From contig NZ_QGLE01000004.1 of the NCBI RefSeq assembly GCF_003173035.1, positions 1 to 64,000 on the forward strand: a stretch of 64,000 nt of DNA, read 5' to 3'. Below are positions 54,301 to 63,217 of this stretch, piece after piece (position 1 is the stretch's first letter; each line of letters opens with the position of its first letter). A program made the position numbers and the translations under genes. The notes below the pieces were generated by a model. The model searched no databases. It was not told the origin of the DNA and was given only the letters and a program-made list of their open reading frames with translations. Origin of the DNA: Zavarzinia aquatilis (GTDB lineage Bacteria > Pseudomonadota > Alphaproteobacteria > Zavarziniales > Zavarziniaceae).

Positions 54301-54955
54301 GCACGGTCTGTGCCGTGTTGTCGCCCCGGAATTCGTCGGCCTGGGCGCGGCTCGCGTCCATCTCGAAAATCTCGACGCTGCTGTAGCTGACGTCGGCGAT
54401 GCGGTTGTTGGCGCTGTTGGTGAAGGCGAAGCCGGAACGGCCGGCCTCCATGTCGACGAAGACGCCCTTCACGCCCACGGGGAACAGGGGTTCCGAATCG
54501 CTCGGCTCCTCGTCGCCGGTGCCGGCGATGTCGTAGCGGACGATGTCGGTGCCGCTGCCGCCGAGGATCGTCTCGCTGCCGGCGTCGTCGAACAGGATGT
54601 CGTTGCCCGAGCCGCCGTCCAGCGTGTCGTTGCCGAGGCCGCCGTGCAGGATGTCGTCGTCGCCGTCGCCGAACAATCTGTCGTCGCCGCCGTCGCCGAA
54701 GATTTCATCGTCGCCCGAGCCACCGTGGAATTCGTCGTTGCCGCCGCTGCTCCAGGTGCTGAAGCCATGGGCGGCGAAGTTGAAGGCGACGCGGGCGGGG
54801 CCGCCGCTCCACGCGCCGTCGGCGATGAAATCGTCGCCGCCGAAGCCGAAGACGATGTCGTTGCCGCCCCGGCCGTAGATATCGTCGGCGCCGCTGGTGA
54901 CGCCGTCGGCGCCATCGAGCGTTTCGGCCGAGGTCGTGCCGCGAATGTCTGCCAT
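51395..54955 (-). CDS. RTX calcium-binding repeat protein, probable type I secretion substrate
   Basis: This is a 1,186-residue acidic protein made of haemolysin-type nonapeptide repeats (GGxGxDxLx, for example GGDGNDTASY, GGSGDDEIFGDGGDDRLFG). They are arranged in about ten units, each with a linker like DTASYE..GVSVSI...GDAxGDTFxSIENxxGSxFxD. There is no N-terminal signal; the C-terminus (RFLFTARDFGHDTITDWEDG, IDLLRVTG, IAASDFEFV) resembles type I secretion signals. No catalytic domain was recognised, so it may be an adhesin or matrix protein. ATG 54955 has GGAG 7 nt upstream. No ABC exporter or HlyD gene is nearby. Confidence 0.9.
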   Translation of the reverse strand: MADIRGTTSAETLDGADGVTSGADDIYGRGGNDIVFGFGGDDFIADGAWSGGPARVAFNFAAHGFSTWSSGGNDEFHGGSGDDEIFGDGGDDRLFGDGDDDILHGGLGNDTLDGGSGNDILFDDAGSETILGGSGTDIVRYDIAGTGDEEPSDSEPLFPVGVKGVFVDMEAGRSGFAFTNSANNRIADVSYSSVEIFEMDASRAQADEFRGDNTAQTVRGFGGDDILEGRGGADTLDGGDGNDTASYESAPTGVSVSIRTADINIIIGNSDELGDRLISIENLTGSAFGDFLGGGDGANILKGLGGNDVLDGRGGADRLDGGTGTDTADYQISTAGVTISTDGSAGTGGFAEGDRLTSVENVIGSRFRDIIKGESKAVANVFEGRDGNDDLFGLAGDDTLAGGLGINLIDGGTGTDTVSYRDIAGPVSVSLQDFGSGGNASASGLSDTIFGIENVDGTEAGDFVLADDNVNRLRGFGGADDLRGNGGDDDIQGGDGDDILMGGTGGDRLNGGVGTDTATYRLSQKPVHVDLTLGQGFTGEAAGDILTSIENLIGSSHDDRLIGDKGINELSGLGGDDTLIGGGSKDKLSGGDGFDTASYETAAFAITLNLATPAANSGDAAGDTFFSIERWVGSAFADVMSGDDAGNRFDGGASGDTLIGQSGDDVLHGDGGDDRLDGGLWNDQLFGDAGDDTLIGAGGADALDGGDGTDTASYAGAASRIALDMNDAGFGRGDAAGDTFVSVEIIEGTAFDDEIRGAVDQAMTLRGGRGADTLVGGNLADTLQGGGENDVLIGGIGGDTLDGGDGFDTASYENSIRSVVLDLRTAPEFTSGDATGDSFVSIEAFRGSQFIDIFIGGDQDLSFEGLGSSDNFIAGAGRENFDGGQGADRASYFLATAGITLDLADGSLNTGFATGDTYRSIESFVGSDFADTLRGGGDGDTLSGGGDADLMDGRGGDDTLQGDGGDDVLAGGAGADTLNGGDGVDTASYADSAGVTVSLDGARAGTGDAEGDTFSGIENILGSATGRNVLRGDDGRNELIGGDDIDKLEGQGGQDTLRGGRGDDRLFGGGENDTLFGGRGNDTLSGGSGRDFLRGEEGDDTLTGGTQLDRFLFTARDFGHDTITDWEDGIDLLRVTGTVADDLSDFAIAGDGTTVVTLTLLADPTSVIEIRSAAAFTIAASDFEFV

Positions 54956-55156
54956 CGTCTTCTCCCCGATCTTGCGGTATCTGGAGCGCCCGCCCTGCGA
55001 CAGGCAGGGAGTCCCGTTGACTGTCGCGTGCGCGGCAGGTCGGAAAACGGACGGTCTCCAAGCATACTGCCGGCCCCTGGGCTCCCCCCTTGCGGCCGGC
55101 ACGTTAGAAGTAATGCCGGGAGCGGCGCTCGGCAACCGGGGGCGGGGCGTCGGGGC

Positions 55157-55170
55157 GTGACCCTGGTCAC
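55157..55170. promoter_or_regulatory. CRP/FNR-family-like dyad
   Basis: GTGA-CCCTGG-TCAC (55157-55170) has the half-site and 6-nt spacing of CRP-type sites (TGTGA-N6-TCACA; here C-GTGA and TCAC-A). It lies 34 nt upstream of the rpmH -35 box and 201 nt from the RTX start. The regulator is unidentified. Confidence 0.4.
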
Positions 55171-55204
55171 ATTCGCATCGAATGTCCGGGGGCGGGGACT
55201 CCGG

Positions 55205-55233
55205 TTGACTTCGGCGCCAAGCCCCCTTATAGA
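55205..55233 (+). promoter_or_regulatory. Sigma-70 promoter of rpmH
   Basis: TTGACT (55205-55210), a 17-nt spacer and TATAGA (55228-55233) form a near-consensus housekeeping promoter 66 nt upstream of the rpmH GTG. It should drive the rpmH-rnpA-yidD-yidC run. Confidence 0.8.
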
Positions 55234-55299
55234 CCGTGGCTCGTTTCGGCAAGGCGCGGACCGCGTGCCCTGCCGGCCCATGATATATGGAGTAATCCG

Positions 55300-55434
55300 G
55301 TGAAGCGGACCTATCAACCCAGCGCCCTGGTGCGCAAGCGCCGTCATGGCTTCCGTTCGCGCATGTCGACCGTCGGTGGCCGGCTGGTGATCGCCCGCCG
55401 TCGCGCCAAGGGTCGCAAGCGTCTTTCGGCCTGA
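55300..55434 (+). CDS. rpmH: 50S ribosomal protein L34
   Basis: This is a 44-residue very basic protein. It has [20 protein letters not shown], then [20 protein letters not shown] and RLSA, a complete L34. The start is GTG 55300. It lies 5 nt before the first possible rnpA start, the conserved rpmH-rnpA arrangement. A strong promoter is present upstream. Confidence 0.97.
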   Translation: MKRTYQPSALVRKRRHGFRSRMSTVGGRLVIARRRAKGRKRLSA

Positions 55435-55439
55435 CGGCC

Positions 55440-55874
55440 ATGCCGGCCATCGACGGGCCGGCCTTGACGGATTTGCCGCAGCCGCATGAGCGCCCCGACC
55501 AAGGGGCATTCGTGCGGCTGCGGCTTGTTCGCTTGAAGACACGGCAGGAGTTCTTGGCGGTGGCTGGGGCAAGGCGCAAGTTCACGACCCCGGGCCTGAT
55601 GCTTCAGGCCATGGCCCGCGCCGATGCCGATACGGCGGAAGCGAGGGTCGGCTTCACCGCGTCGCGCAAGGTGGGCAATGCCGTGGTGCGCAATCGCTCC
55701 AAGCGCCGTCTGCGCGCCCTTGCCGCCGAAATTCTGTCCGCCCGCGCGGCCGGCGCGACCGATTATGTCCTGGTCTGCCGTCAGGAAACCGCGGTGCGCC
55801 CGTTCGACGAATTGCGCCGCGACCTGACGACCGCGCTCGGCCGGCTGAAGCTGTTGCGGGACGCGGCGCCATGA
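55440..55874 (+). CDS. rnpA: Ribonuclease P protein component
   Basis: This is a 144-residue protein subunit of RNase P. The RnpA core begins VRLKTRQEFLAVAGARRK and contains EARVGFTASRKVGNAVVRNR and SKRRLRALAAEIL (RNR motif), then DYVLVCRQE. About 30 residues precede the core if ATG 55440 is used; a GTG at 55512 would give a conventional N-terminus (VRLRLVRLK). The stop overlaps the yidD ATG (ATGA). Confidence 0.93.
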   Translation: MPAIDGPALTDLPQPHERPDQGAFVRLRLVRLKTRQEFLAVAGARRKFTTPGLMLQAMARADADTAEARVGFTASRKVGNAVVRNRSKRRLRALAAEILSARAAGATDYVLVCRQETAVRPFDELRRDLTTALGRLKLLRDAAP

Positions 55875-56182
55875 TCGGCCGGCTGTCCGCGCTCGCCACC
55901 GCGCTGCTCAGCCTGCCGGTGCTGATCTGGCGCTATCTGATCTCGCCCGCCCTGCCGCCGGCCTGCCGCTACATGCCCAGCTGCTCGGAATATGCCCTCG
56001 ATGCCCTGCGCATCCATGGTCCGGTCCGCGGCAGCCTGCTGACTGTTCATCGCCTGTGCCGCTGCCATCCGTTCGGCGGCCATGGCTACGACCCCGTGCC
56101 GCCCCCGGGCGCGGGCCGTTTCGCTTGCCGCCCTGCGGCATCCCCCTCCATCACGCCCACAGGTGCCGGTGATGCCCGATAA
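55871..56182 (+). CDS. yidD: Membrane protein insertion efficiency factor YidD
   Basis: This is a 103-residue YidD. An N-terminal amphipathic/hydrophobic helix (LLSLPVLIWRYLISPALPPA) is followed by the Cys-rich motif CRYMPSCSEYALDALRIHG, then RLCRCHPFGGHGYDPVPPP. It acts near YidC during membrane insertion. It overlaps rnpA by 4 nt and yidC by 11 nt, so the block is tightly coupled. Confidence 0.95.
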   Translation: MIGRLSALATALLSLPVLIWRYLISPALPPACRYMPSCSEYALDALRIHGPVRGSLLTVHRLCRCHPFGGHGYDPVPPPGAGRFACRPAASPSITPTGAGDAR

Positions 56183-57995
56183 TCGCAATCTGATCCTGGC
56201 GGTCATCGCCTCGGTCCTGATCCTGCTCGGCTTCAACTATTTCATCGACGCGCCGCGCCAGCGCGCGCGCCAGGAGGCGGCCGCCACCGCCGCGGCCACC
56301 GCCCCGGCGACACCGGGCAGCAGCAGCGCCAATGCACCGGCCGCCGCAGCCGATCCGGTCGCCCTGAACGCCGTCGGCCCCGACGTGCCGATGGAGCGTC
56401 CGGCGGCCCTCGCGCTCAGCCCGCGCCTCGACATCGAGTCGGCGCGCCTGCATGGCTCGATCGCGCTGAAGGGTGGCCGTGTCGACGACGTGACCCTGCG
56501 TGACTATCGCGAGACCACCGATCCCGCCAGCCCGGAGATCAAGCTGCTCTCCCCGCTCGGCTCGATGACGCCCTATTTCGCCGAATTCGGCTGGGTCGCC
56601 CCCGCCGGCAGCACGGTGAAGCTGCCGGACGCCGATACCCTCTGGTCGGGTTCGGGCAAGCTGACCGAGAAGACCCCGGTCACCCTGACCTGGGACAACG
56701 GTCAGGGCGTCGTCTTCACCCGCGTCATCGCCCTCGACGAGAACTACATGTTCACGATCGAGGACAAGATCGCCAACAACACCGGTGCCCCGCTCGCCCT
56801 GTTCCCGCGCGCCCTCGTCGCCCGGGTCGAGATGCCGGCGACCGAAGGCCTGTTCATCCTGCACGAAGGGCCGATCGGCATCCTGAACGGCAAGCTGGAA
56901 GAACACGACTACAAGAGCATGAAGGAAGAGGCGGTCCCGCCCGCGACCACCAAGGGCGGCTGGATCGGCATCACCGACAAATACTGGCTCTCGGCCATTG
57001 TTCCTGACCAGTCGGCGGAAGTGACGGCGAAATTCGCCCATGCCCGCTATGGCGACCGCGACCGCTTCGAGGTGAATTACACCGGCGGCGCGCTCGATGT
57101 CGCCGCGGGCGCCAGCTGCACGGTCACCCACCGCCTGTTCGCGGGCGCCAAGATCGTCGACCTGCTGCAGTCCTATCGCGACAAGCTGGGCATCGAGCGG
57201 TTTGAATATGCCGTCGACTTCGGCTGGTTCTTTTTCCTCACCAAGCCGATCTTCGTCATCCTCGACCAGCTGTACCGCCTCGTCGGCAATTTCGGCGTCG
57301 CCATCCTGATCCTGACCCTGGTGATCAAGGGCCTGTTCTACCCGCTGGCCAGCAAGTCCTACCGGGCGATGAACAAGATGAAGGACGCGCAGCCCGAGAT
57401 GCAGCGCATCCGCGAGCAGTTCGCCGACGACAAGGCCCGCCAGCAGCAGGAGCTTATGGCGCTCTACAAGCGCGAGAAGATCAATCCGCTGGCCGGCTGC
57501 CTGCCCATCGTGATCCAGATCCCGGTGTTCTTCTCGCTCTACAAGGTGCTTTACGTCACCATCGAGATGCGCCACGCGCCCTTCTTCGGCTGGATTCAGG
57601 ATCTGTCGGCGCCCGATCCGACCCATATCCTGAACCTCTTCGGCCTCATCCCGTGGGATCCGCCGGGCTTCCTCGCCCTTGGTGTCTGGCCGATCCTGAT
57701 GGGCATTTCGATGTTCCTGCAGCAGCGCATGAACCCGGCGCCGCCCGATCCCATTCAGCAGCGCATCTTCATGTTCATGCCGATCATCTTCACCTTCTTC
57801 CTGGCGTCCTTCCCGGCCGGTCTCGTCATCTACTGGACGTGGAACAACCTGCTGTCGATCGCCCAGCAGTGGGTGATCCGCCGCCAGACCCCGGCGCCGG
57901 TGGCTGTCGCCGCGACGGGCGCCGCCCCGGCGGCCAAGACCCTGCCGGGCCGCTCCGGCTCGCCCACCGGCGGTCGTCCGCCGGGCAAGCGGTGA
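56172..57995 (+). CDS. yidC: Membrane protein insertase YidC
   Basis: This is a 607-residue Gram-negative YidC. The N-terminal span (LILAVIASVLILLGFNYFID) is followed by an Ala/Pro-rich spacer and a large periplasmic P1 domain (about 90-350). The conserved insertase core follows: FGWFFFLTKPIFVILDQLYR, GVAILILTLVIKGLFYPLAS, the cytoplasmic coil KMKDAQPEMQRIREQF, NPLAGCLPIVIQIPVFFSLY, and the final spans FMPIIFTFFLASFPAGLVIY. ATG 56172 (MPDNRN) is the standard start. The stop overlaps the engB GTG. Confidence 0.97.
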   Translation: MPDNRNLILAVIASVLILLGFNYFIDAPRQRARQEAAATAAATAPATPGSSSANAPAAAADPVALNAVGPDVPMERPAALALSPRLDIESARLHGSIALKGGRVDDVTLRDYRETTDPASPEIKLLSPLGSMTPYFAEFGWVAPAGSTVKLPDADTLWSGSGKLTEKTPVTLTWDNGQGVVFTRVIALDENYMFTIEDKIANNTGAPLALFPRALVARVEMPATEGLFILHEGPIGILNGKLEEHDYKSMKEEAVPPATTKGGWIGITDKYWLSAIVPDQSAEVTAKFAHARYGDRDRFEVNYTGGALDVAAGASCTVTHRLFAGAKIVDLLQSYRDKLGIERFEYAVDFGWFFFLTKPIFVILDQLYRLVGNFGVAILILTLVIKGLFYPLASKSYRAMNKMKDAQPEMQRIREQFADDKARQQQELMALYKREKINPLAGCLPIVIQIPVFFSLYKVLYVTIEMRHAPFFGWIQDLSAPDPTHILNLFGLIPWDPPGFLALGVWPILMGISMFLQQRMNPAPPDPIQQRIFMFMPIIFTFFLASFPAGLVIYWTWNNLLSIAQQWVIRRQTPAPVAVAATGAAPAAKTLPGRSGSPTGGRPPGKR

Positions 57996-58663
57996 CCGAC
58001 AAGCTGCGGCCCGAGGATGGCGCCGCCACGCCCGAGACGATCGAGGCGGGGCGGAAGCTGTTCGCGGCCGAATGCCAGTTCACCTGGGGCGCCAGCAAGC
58101 TCGCCGAGCTTCCGCCCCCCGGCCTGCCCGAGATCGCCTTCGCCGGCCGCTCCAACGTCGGCAAGTCGTCGCTGGTCAACGCGCTGACCGGGCGCACCAC
58201 GCTGGCCCGTGTGTCCAACACCCCGGGCCGCACCCAGCAGCTGAATTTCTTCAACCTGGGCGACCGGCTCAGCCTCGTCGACCTGCCCGGCTATGGTTTC
58301 GCCAAGGTCTCCAAGGACAAGGTCGCCCAATGGGTCGACCTGACGGAAACCTTCCTTGCCGGGCGGCCGAACCTGAAGCGTGTCCTCGTCCTGATCGACA
58401 GCCGCCACGGCCCCAAGGCGCCGGACGAGGCGGCGATGAAGCTGCTCGACAAGTCGGCCGTGTCCTATCAGATCGTGCTGACCAAGACCGACAAGCTGAA
58501 ACCGGCCGAGCTGGAAGCCATGACGAAAAAGGTCGCCGAGGCGATCCGGCCCCATGTCGCCGCTCATCCGGTGATCATGCCGACCTCGAGCGAGACCGGC
58601 GCCGGCATCCCGGAATTGCGGGCGGCCCTCGCGGCGCTTGGAATTCCGGCCGCATTGGGTTAA
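57992..58663 (+). CDS. engB: Ribosome biogenesis GTPase YihA/YsxC (EngB)
   Basis: This is a 223-residue TrmE-Era-EngA-like GTPase needed for 50S assembly. G1 is AFAGRSNVGKSSLVNALTGR, G2 is the NTPGRTQQLNFF loop, G3 DLPGYGFAKV, G4 TKTDKL, and the G5 region TSSETGAGI. The start is GTG 57992, which overlaps the yidC stop (GTGA). The order yidC-engB-argB is typical of alphaproteobacteria. Confidence 0.95.
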   Translation: MTDKLRPEDGAATPETIEAGRKLFAAECQFTWGASKLAELPPPGLPEIAFAGRSNVGKSSLVNALTGRTTLARVSNTPGRTQQLNFFNLGDRLSLVDLPGYGFAKVSKDKVAQWVDLTETFLAGRPNLKRVLVLIDSRHGPKAPDEAAMKLLDKSAVSYQIVLTKTDKLKPAELEAMTKKVAEAIRPHVAAHPVIMPTSSETGAGIPELRAALAALGIPAALG

Positions 58664-58696
58664 GCGAAGCCCATCCTCCGTGACAAGGAAGCCGTG

Positions 58697-59668
58697 ATGA
58701 GTGACAAGCCGGATACCGCAGCCGCCGAACGGGCCGACCTGAAACTGCGCACCCGCTGGCTGCATTCCGCGGCGACCATCACGGAAGCGCTGCCCTACAT
58801 GCGGCGCTATGCCGACAGCAGCTTCGTCGTCAAATACGGCGGCCATGCCATGGGCGACGACGCGGCGGCCAAGGCCTTCGCCCGCGACATCGTCCTTCTG
58901 AAGCAGGTCGGCATCAATCCCATCGTCGTCCACGGCGGCGGCCCCCAGATCGGCAAGATGCTGGAGCGGCTGGGCATCAAGTCGTCCTTCATCGACGGCC
59001 TCCGCGTTACCGACCAGCCGGCGGTCGAAGTCGTGGAGATGGTCCTCGCCGGCTCGATCAACAAGCAGATCGTCGGCGCGATCAATGCCGCCGGTGGCAA
59101 TGCCATCGGCATTTCCGGCAAGGACGGCCCGCTGATCCGTGCCCGCAAGCTGACCAAGACCAAGCGCGATCCCGAATCGAACATCGAGAAGGTGCTCGAC
59201 TACGGTTTCGTGGGCGAGCCGGAATCGGTCGATCCCCGCGTGCTCTATCTGTTCGAGCGTTCGGACTTCATCCCCGTGGTCGCGCCCATCGGCATCAGCG
59301 AGGATGGCGATACCTACAACATCAACGCCGATACCGCGGCGGGGGCCATCGCCTCGGCCATGCGCGCCTCGCGCTTCCTGCTGCTGACCGATGTGCCGGG
59401 CGTGCTCGACAAGGACGGCAAGCTGATCGACCGCATGACGGCACAGCAGGCCCGCGCCCTGATCGCCGACGGCACCATCCATGGCGGCATGATCCCCAAG
59501 GTCGAAACCTGCCTCGATGCGGTCGACAACGGCGTCGAAGCGGCGGTGATCCTGGACGGCCGCACACCCCATGCCCTGCTGCTCGAAACCTTCACCGCCC
59601 ACGGCGCGGGCACGATGATCGAGAATCCGGCCTTCGCCGGGCGCGGCACCGAACGCCAGCCGGGCTGA
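58697..59668 (+). CDS. argB: Acetylglutamate kinase
   Basis: This is a 323-residue arginine-biosynthesis kinase. It has [20 protein letters not shown], then [54 protein letters not shown] and [20 protein letters not shown], followed by [20 protein letters not shown]. The extended N-terminal helix region is typical of arginine-inhibited hexameric NAGK. ATG 58697 was chosen over the adjacent GTG 58694; AAGGAA precedes it. It lies 33 nt after engB. Confidence 0.97.
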   Translation: MSDKPDTAAAERADLKLRTRWLHSAATITEALPYMRRYADSSFVVKYGGHAMGDDAAAKAFARDIVLLKQVGINPIVVHGGGPQIGKMLERLGIKSSFIDGLRVTDQPAVEVVEMVLAGSINKQIVGAINAAGGNAIGISGKDGPLIRARKLTKTKRDPESNIEKVLDYGFVGEPESVDPRVLYLFERSDFIPVVAPIGISEDGDTYNINADTAAGAIASAMRASRFLLLTDVPGVLDKDGKLIDRMTAQQARALIADGTIHGGMIPKVETCLDAVDNGVEAAVILDGRTPHALLLETFTAHGAGTMIENPAFAGRGTERQPG

Positions 59669-59683
59669 GGCGCTTCGGCGGCG

Positions 59684-60613
59684 CTAGTCGCCGAAGATCG
59701 ACCAGTTCATCCGCCGCGACACAAGCTCGAGCGCGGCGGAGCCGAGCACGGAATTGCCCTGGGCGTCCAGCCCGGGCGACCAGACGGCGATAGACGCCTT
59801 GCCCGGGACCACGGCCAATATGCCGCCGCCCACGCCGCTCTTCGCCGGGATGCCGACGCGGAAGGCGAAATCGCCCGAACCGTCGTAATGGCCGCAGGTC
59901 AGCATCAGGGCATTGATGCGCTTCGCCCGTTCGGACGAGATCACCTTGCCGCCGGCCGTCGGATGGCGCCCGCCGAAGGCGAGATAGCGCCCGGCCATGG
60001 CCAGCTGGCGGCAGCTCATGGCGATGGCGCAGTGATGGAAATAGACCCCGAGCACGAGATCGACCGGGTTGCGCAGGTTGCCGCAGGCCCGCAGGTAATT
60101 GGCCAGCGCGGCGTTGCGAAAGCCCGTGGCCTGTTCCGAACGGGCGACCGCGCTGTCGATATGGATGCTCTCGTCATCCGACACAAAATGCAGGAAGCGC
60201 AGGATCTCGCCCAGCGCCACCTTGGGCGTGTGACCGGCCAGGATCGCGTCGGCGACGGCGATGGCGCCCGCGTTGATGAAGGGATTGCGCGGAATGCCCT
60301 TCTCGTATTCCAGCTGGACGATGGAATTGAACGGGTTGCCTGACGGCTCCCGCCCGACGCGCTGCCACAGGGCATCGCCGACCTTGCCGAGGGCGAGGGT
60401 CAGGGTGAAGACCTTGGACACGCTCTGGATCGAGAACAGCGTATCGCCATCCCCGGCGACATGCGTGTCCCCATCGGCACCGACGACAGCGATGCCGAAG
60501 CCCGCGGGGTCGACCCCGGCCAGTTCCGGGATATAGCTGGCGACGGTGCCGCGCTCCTCGCGGGCGGCCATTTCGGCCGCGATGTCATGAACGAGTGAGT
60601 TGAGATCGACCAA
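59684..60613 (-). CDS. glsA: Glutaminase
   Basis: This is a 309-residue serine-dependent beta-lactamase-fold glutaminase that releases ammonia from glutamine. The SxxK motif is Ser64/Lys67 in [70 protein letters not shown] and the C-terminal [20 protein letters not shown] are family hallmarks. There is no signal peptide. It is a single gene convergent with argB and divergent from the chemoreceptor. Confidence 0.96.
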   Translation of the reverse strand: MVDLNSLVHDIAAEMAAREERGTVASYIPELAGVDPAGFGIAVVGADGDTHVAGDGDTLFSIQSVSKVFTLTLALGKVGDALWQRVGREPSGNPFNSIVQLEYEKGIPRNPFINAGAIAVADAILAGHTPKVALGEILRFLHFVSDDESIHIDSAVARSEQATGFRNAALANYLRACGNLRNPVDLVLGVYFHHCAIAMSCRQLAMAGRYLAFGGRHPTAGGKVISSERAKRINALMLTCGHYDGSGDFAFRVGIPAKSGVGGGILAVVPGKASIAVWSPGLDAQGNSVLGSAALELVSRRMNWSIFGD

Positions 60614-60733
60614 GACGCAACCTTCCGCCGTCCGGCGCCTGCGATGGGCAATTTTCCCATCGGCTTACCAAATCTTAGGAAAGCCCGGCCGATAGTCGTC
60701 GGCAACGGATTTCAGGTCGAGGGATCATTCTCC

Positions 60734-62341
60734 ATGTTCGCACGCCGCAGGGAAGCCGAAGCCGTCGCTTCTGCCGAACTTACCGAAGTCAAGGGCGAGC
60801 TCGCCGCCCTCAAGCAGATGCTCGATTCCATGCCGGTCAACGTCATGATGTGCGAGCTGAAGGACTTCTCCATCACCTATCTCAACAAGACGTCGATCGA
60901 GACCCTGCGCAAGCTCGAGCATCTGCTGCCGGTGAAGGCGGATCAGCTGCTCGGCCGCTCGATCGATATCTTCCACAAGAACCCGAGCCACCAGCGCCGG
61001 CTGCTGGCCGACCCGAAGAACCTGCCGCACCGTGCCCGCATCAAGCTCGGGCCCGAGACGCTGGATCTTCAGGTCTCGGCGATCTATGACGCGACCGGCA
61101 AATATCTCGGCCCCATGCTGACCTGGTCGATCATCACCGATTTCGTCCGCCAGGAGCGGGACACCAAGCGCCTGATGCGCATGCTCGACGACATGCCGAT
61201 CAACGTCATGACCGCCGACAAGGACACGCTCGAGATCAACTACATCAACCGCACCTCGATCAATACCCTGCGCGCGGTCGAGCATCTGCTGCCGATCAAG
61301 GCCGACAAGGCACTCGGCACCTGCATCGACATCTTCCACAAGAATCCGTCGCACCAGCGCCGGATGCTGGCCGACCATCGCAATCTGCCGCATTCCGCCA
61401 AGATCAGGCTCGGGCCCGAGACGCTTGACCTGCGCGTTTCCGCCATCATGGATGATGACGGCAGCTATATCGGCCCCATGGTCACCTGGTCGATCATCAC
61501 CAAGACCGTGCAGGTGATCGACAGCTTCGAGCAGAATGTGAAGACCGCGGTCGAATCCGTCGCCGGCTCGGCCGACGAGATGCGCGGCGCGGCCGAAGTC
61601 ATGTCCAACGTGGTGCAGGAGACGGTGGTCCAGTCCGAGACCATCGCCGCCAACGCCAACGAAGCCTCCGCCAACGTCCAGACCGTCGCCGCCGCGACCG
61701 AGGAACTGGCCGCTTCCGTCGCCGAGATCGGCCGCCAGGCCACCCAGTCCTCGACCGTGGCCCAGGCCGCGGTGACCCAGGCCGAAAAAACCAACGTCAC
61801 CGTGAAGGGCCTCGCCGAGGCGTCCGAAAAGATTGGCGCGGTGGTCAAGCTGATCAACGACATCGCCGGCCAGACCAACCTCCTCGCGCTCAACGCGACG
61901 ATCGAGGCGGCCCGCGCCGGCGAGGCTGGCAAGGGCTTCGCCGTCGTCGCCTCGGAAGTGAAGAACCTCGCCAATCAGACCGCCAAGGCGACCGAGGAAA
62001 TCGCCGGCCAGATCACCTCGATCCAGGGCGCAACCCACGACGCGGTGGGCGCGATCACGGCGATCACCCAGACCATCGGCCAGATCAACGAAATCGCTGG
62101 CGCCATCGCCGCCGCGGTCGAGCAGCAGGGCAGCGCGGTGCACGAGATCAGCCGCAACGTCCAGGAAGCAGCCGGCGGCACGCGCGAAGTTACCAATAAT
62201 GTCGGGATGCTGAGCCGCGCGACCAGCGAATCCGGCGCCGCGGTCGGCAAGGTCGCCAATGCCGCGACCTCGCTCGCCGATCAGGCGGCCCTGATGCGCC
62301 GCGAGGTCGACAAGTTCCTCGAAGAGGTGAAGAAGCTGTAA
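60734..62341 (+). CDS. Soluble methyl-accepting chemotaxis protein with two duplicated PAS domains
   Basis: This is a 535-residue cytoplasmic chemoreceptor without membrane segments. Two PAS domains of about 115 residues (roughly 25-140 and 145-262) are near copies. Each has [12 protein letters not shown] or [13 protein letters not shown], then LRxxEHLLPxKAD, [17 protein letters not shown] and [13 protein letters not shown]. A signalling domain follows (about 280-535) with the hairpin tip [20 protein letters not shown] and [20 protein letters not shown] 60734 (MFARRREAE) was chosen. It should sense an intracellular or redox/energy signal and act on CheA. No che genes are nearby. Confidence 0.93.
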   Translation: MFARRREAEAVASAELTEVKGELAALKQMLDSMPVNVMMCELKDFSITYLNKTSIETLRKLEHLLPVKADQLLGRSIDIFHKNPSHQRRLLADPKNLPHRARIKLGPETLDLQVSAIYDATGKYLGPMLTWSIITDFVRQERDTKRLMRMLDDMPINVMTADKDTLEINYINRTSINTLRAVEHLLPIKADKALGTCIDIFHKNPSHQRRMLADHRNLPHSAKIRLGPETLDLRVSAIMDDDGSYIGPMVTWSIITKTVQVIDSFEQNVKTAVESVAGSADEMRGAAEVMSNVVQETVVQSETIAANANEASANVQTVAAATEELAASVAEIGRQATQSSTVAQAAVTQAEKTNVTVKGLAEASEKIGAVVKLINDIAGQTNLLALNATIEAARAGEAGKGFAVVASEVKNLANQTAKATEEIAGQITSIQGATHDAVGAITAITQTIGQINEIAGAIAAAVEQQGSAVHEISRNVQEAAGGTREVTNNVGMLSRATSESGAAVGKVANAATSLADQAALMRREVDKFLEEVKKL

Positions 62342-62362
62342 CGGCGACTTCACGGCACAAAA

Positions 62363-62390
62363 AAACGGCCGGGCAATCGCCCGGCCGTTT
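62363..62390. terminator. Bidirectional terminator between chemoreceptor and sdhB
   Basis: AAACGGCCGGGC (62363-62374), AATC, GCCCGGCCGTTT (62379-62390) make a perfect 12-bp stem. It is followed by CGTTTT on the plus strand and flanked by a seven-A run on the left, giving a T-run for the minus strand. It lies between convergent stops. Confidence 0.88.
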
Positions 62391-62411
62391 CGTTTTGCGC
62401 GAGGTGCGAAA

Positions 62412-63191
62412 TCAGCCGCGGCGCTCGACCATCATCTGCTTGATGCCGGCGATCGCCTTCGCCGGGTTCAGCCCCTTGGGGCAGGTGTTGGCGCAGTTCA
62501 TGATCGTGTGGCAACGATAGAGGCGGAACGGATCCTCGAGATTGTCGAGGCGCTCGCCCGTGCCTTCGTCGCGGGTGTCGACCAGCCAGCGGTAGGCCTG
62601 GAGCAGGATGGCCGGGCCGAGGTAACGGTCGCCATTCCACCAGTAGCTGGGGCAGGAGGTCGAGCAGCAGGCGCAGAGGATGCACTCGTAGAGACCGTCG
62701 AGCTTCTCGCGGTCGTCCTTCGACTGCAGGCGCTCGCGGGTCGGCGCCGGGGTCTGCGTCTGCATCCACGGCTTGATCGAGGCATATTGCGCGTAGAAGT
62801 GGGTCAGGTCCGGCACCAGATCCTTCACCACCGGCATATGCGGCAGCGGATAGATCTTCACCTCGCCCTTCACGTCCTCGATCGCCTTGGTGCAGGCGAG
62901 CGTGTTGCCCCCGTCGATGTTCATCGCGCAGGAACCGCACACGCCTTCGCGGCAGGACCGGCGGAAGGTGAGGGAGGGATCGACCTCGTTCTTGATCTTG
63001 ATCAGCGCGTCGAGAACCATCGGCCCGCACTGGTCCAGATCGACCTCGAAGGTATCGAGGCTGGGATTCTGGCCCTTGTCCGGGTCATAGCGATAGATCT
63101 TGAACGCCTTCACGCGCTTGGCGCCCGTCTTGGCCTTCACCGTCTTGCCGGTGCCGACCTTCGAATTCTTGGGCAGTGCAAATTCGACCAT
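62412..63191 (-). CDS. sdhB: Succinate dehydrogenase iron-sulfur subunit
   Basis: This is a 259-residue SdhB of respiratory complex II. The 2Fe-2S site is [21 protein letters not shown], limited here to CREGVCGSC and the later Cys of GNTLAC. The 4Fe-4S site is [12 protein letters not shown], and the 3Fe-4S and related cysteines are in [32 protein letters not shown] is typical. ATG 63191 (MVEFALPKN) was chosen. It is 26 nt downstream of sdhA and is the last gene of the operon, ending at a bidirectional terminator. Confidence 0.97.
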   Translation of the reverse strand: MVEFALPKNSKVGTGKTVKAKTGAKRVKAFKIYRYDPDKGQNPSLDTFEVDLDQCGPMVLDALIKIKNEVDPSLTFRRSCREGVCGSCAMNIDGGNTLACTKAIEDVKGEVKIYPLPHMPVVKDLVPDLTHFYAQYASIKPWMQTQTPAPTRERLQSKDDREKLDGLYECILCACCSTSCPSYWWNGDRYLGPAILLQAYRWLVDTRDEGTGERLDNLEDPFRLYRCHTIMNCANTCPKGLNPAKAIAGIKQMMVERRG

Positions 63192-63217
63192 TGGCCTTGC
63201 CTTTCTATCCCGCCGCG

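Larger units (their letters stand above)
54956..55299. other. Divergent intergenic region between RTX gene and rpmH
   Basis: These 344 bases contain the rpmH promoter (55205-55233) and a CRP/FNR-like dyad at 55157-55170. The RTX gene promoter must also lie here, but no clear boxes were found on that strand. No DnaA-box cluster was seen. Confidence 0.6.

Noticed and set aside
54956-55300. Replication origin next to rpmH
   Set aside because: rpmH neighbours oriC in some bacteria, but no dnaA, dnaN, DnaA-box cluster or AT-rich unwinding stretch is visible, and the rpmH block is often remote from oriC in alphaproteobacteria.
51596-55303. A 1,235-codon open frame on the plus strand opposite the RTX gene
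   Set aside because: It is the antisense shadow of a highly repetitive GC-rich gene; its translation is low-complexity (repeated VAA/RVV-type units) and the minus strand has clear RTX motifs.
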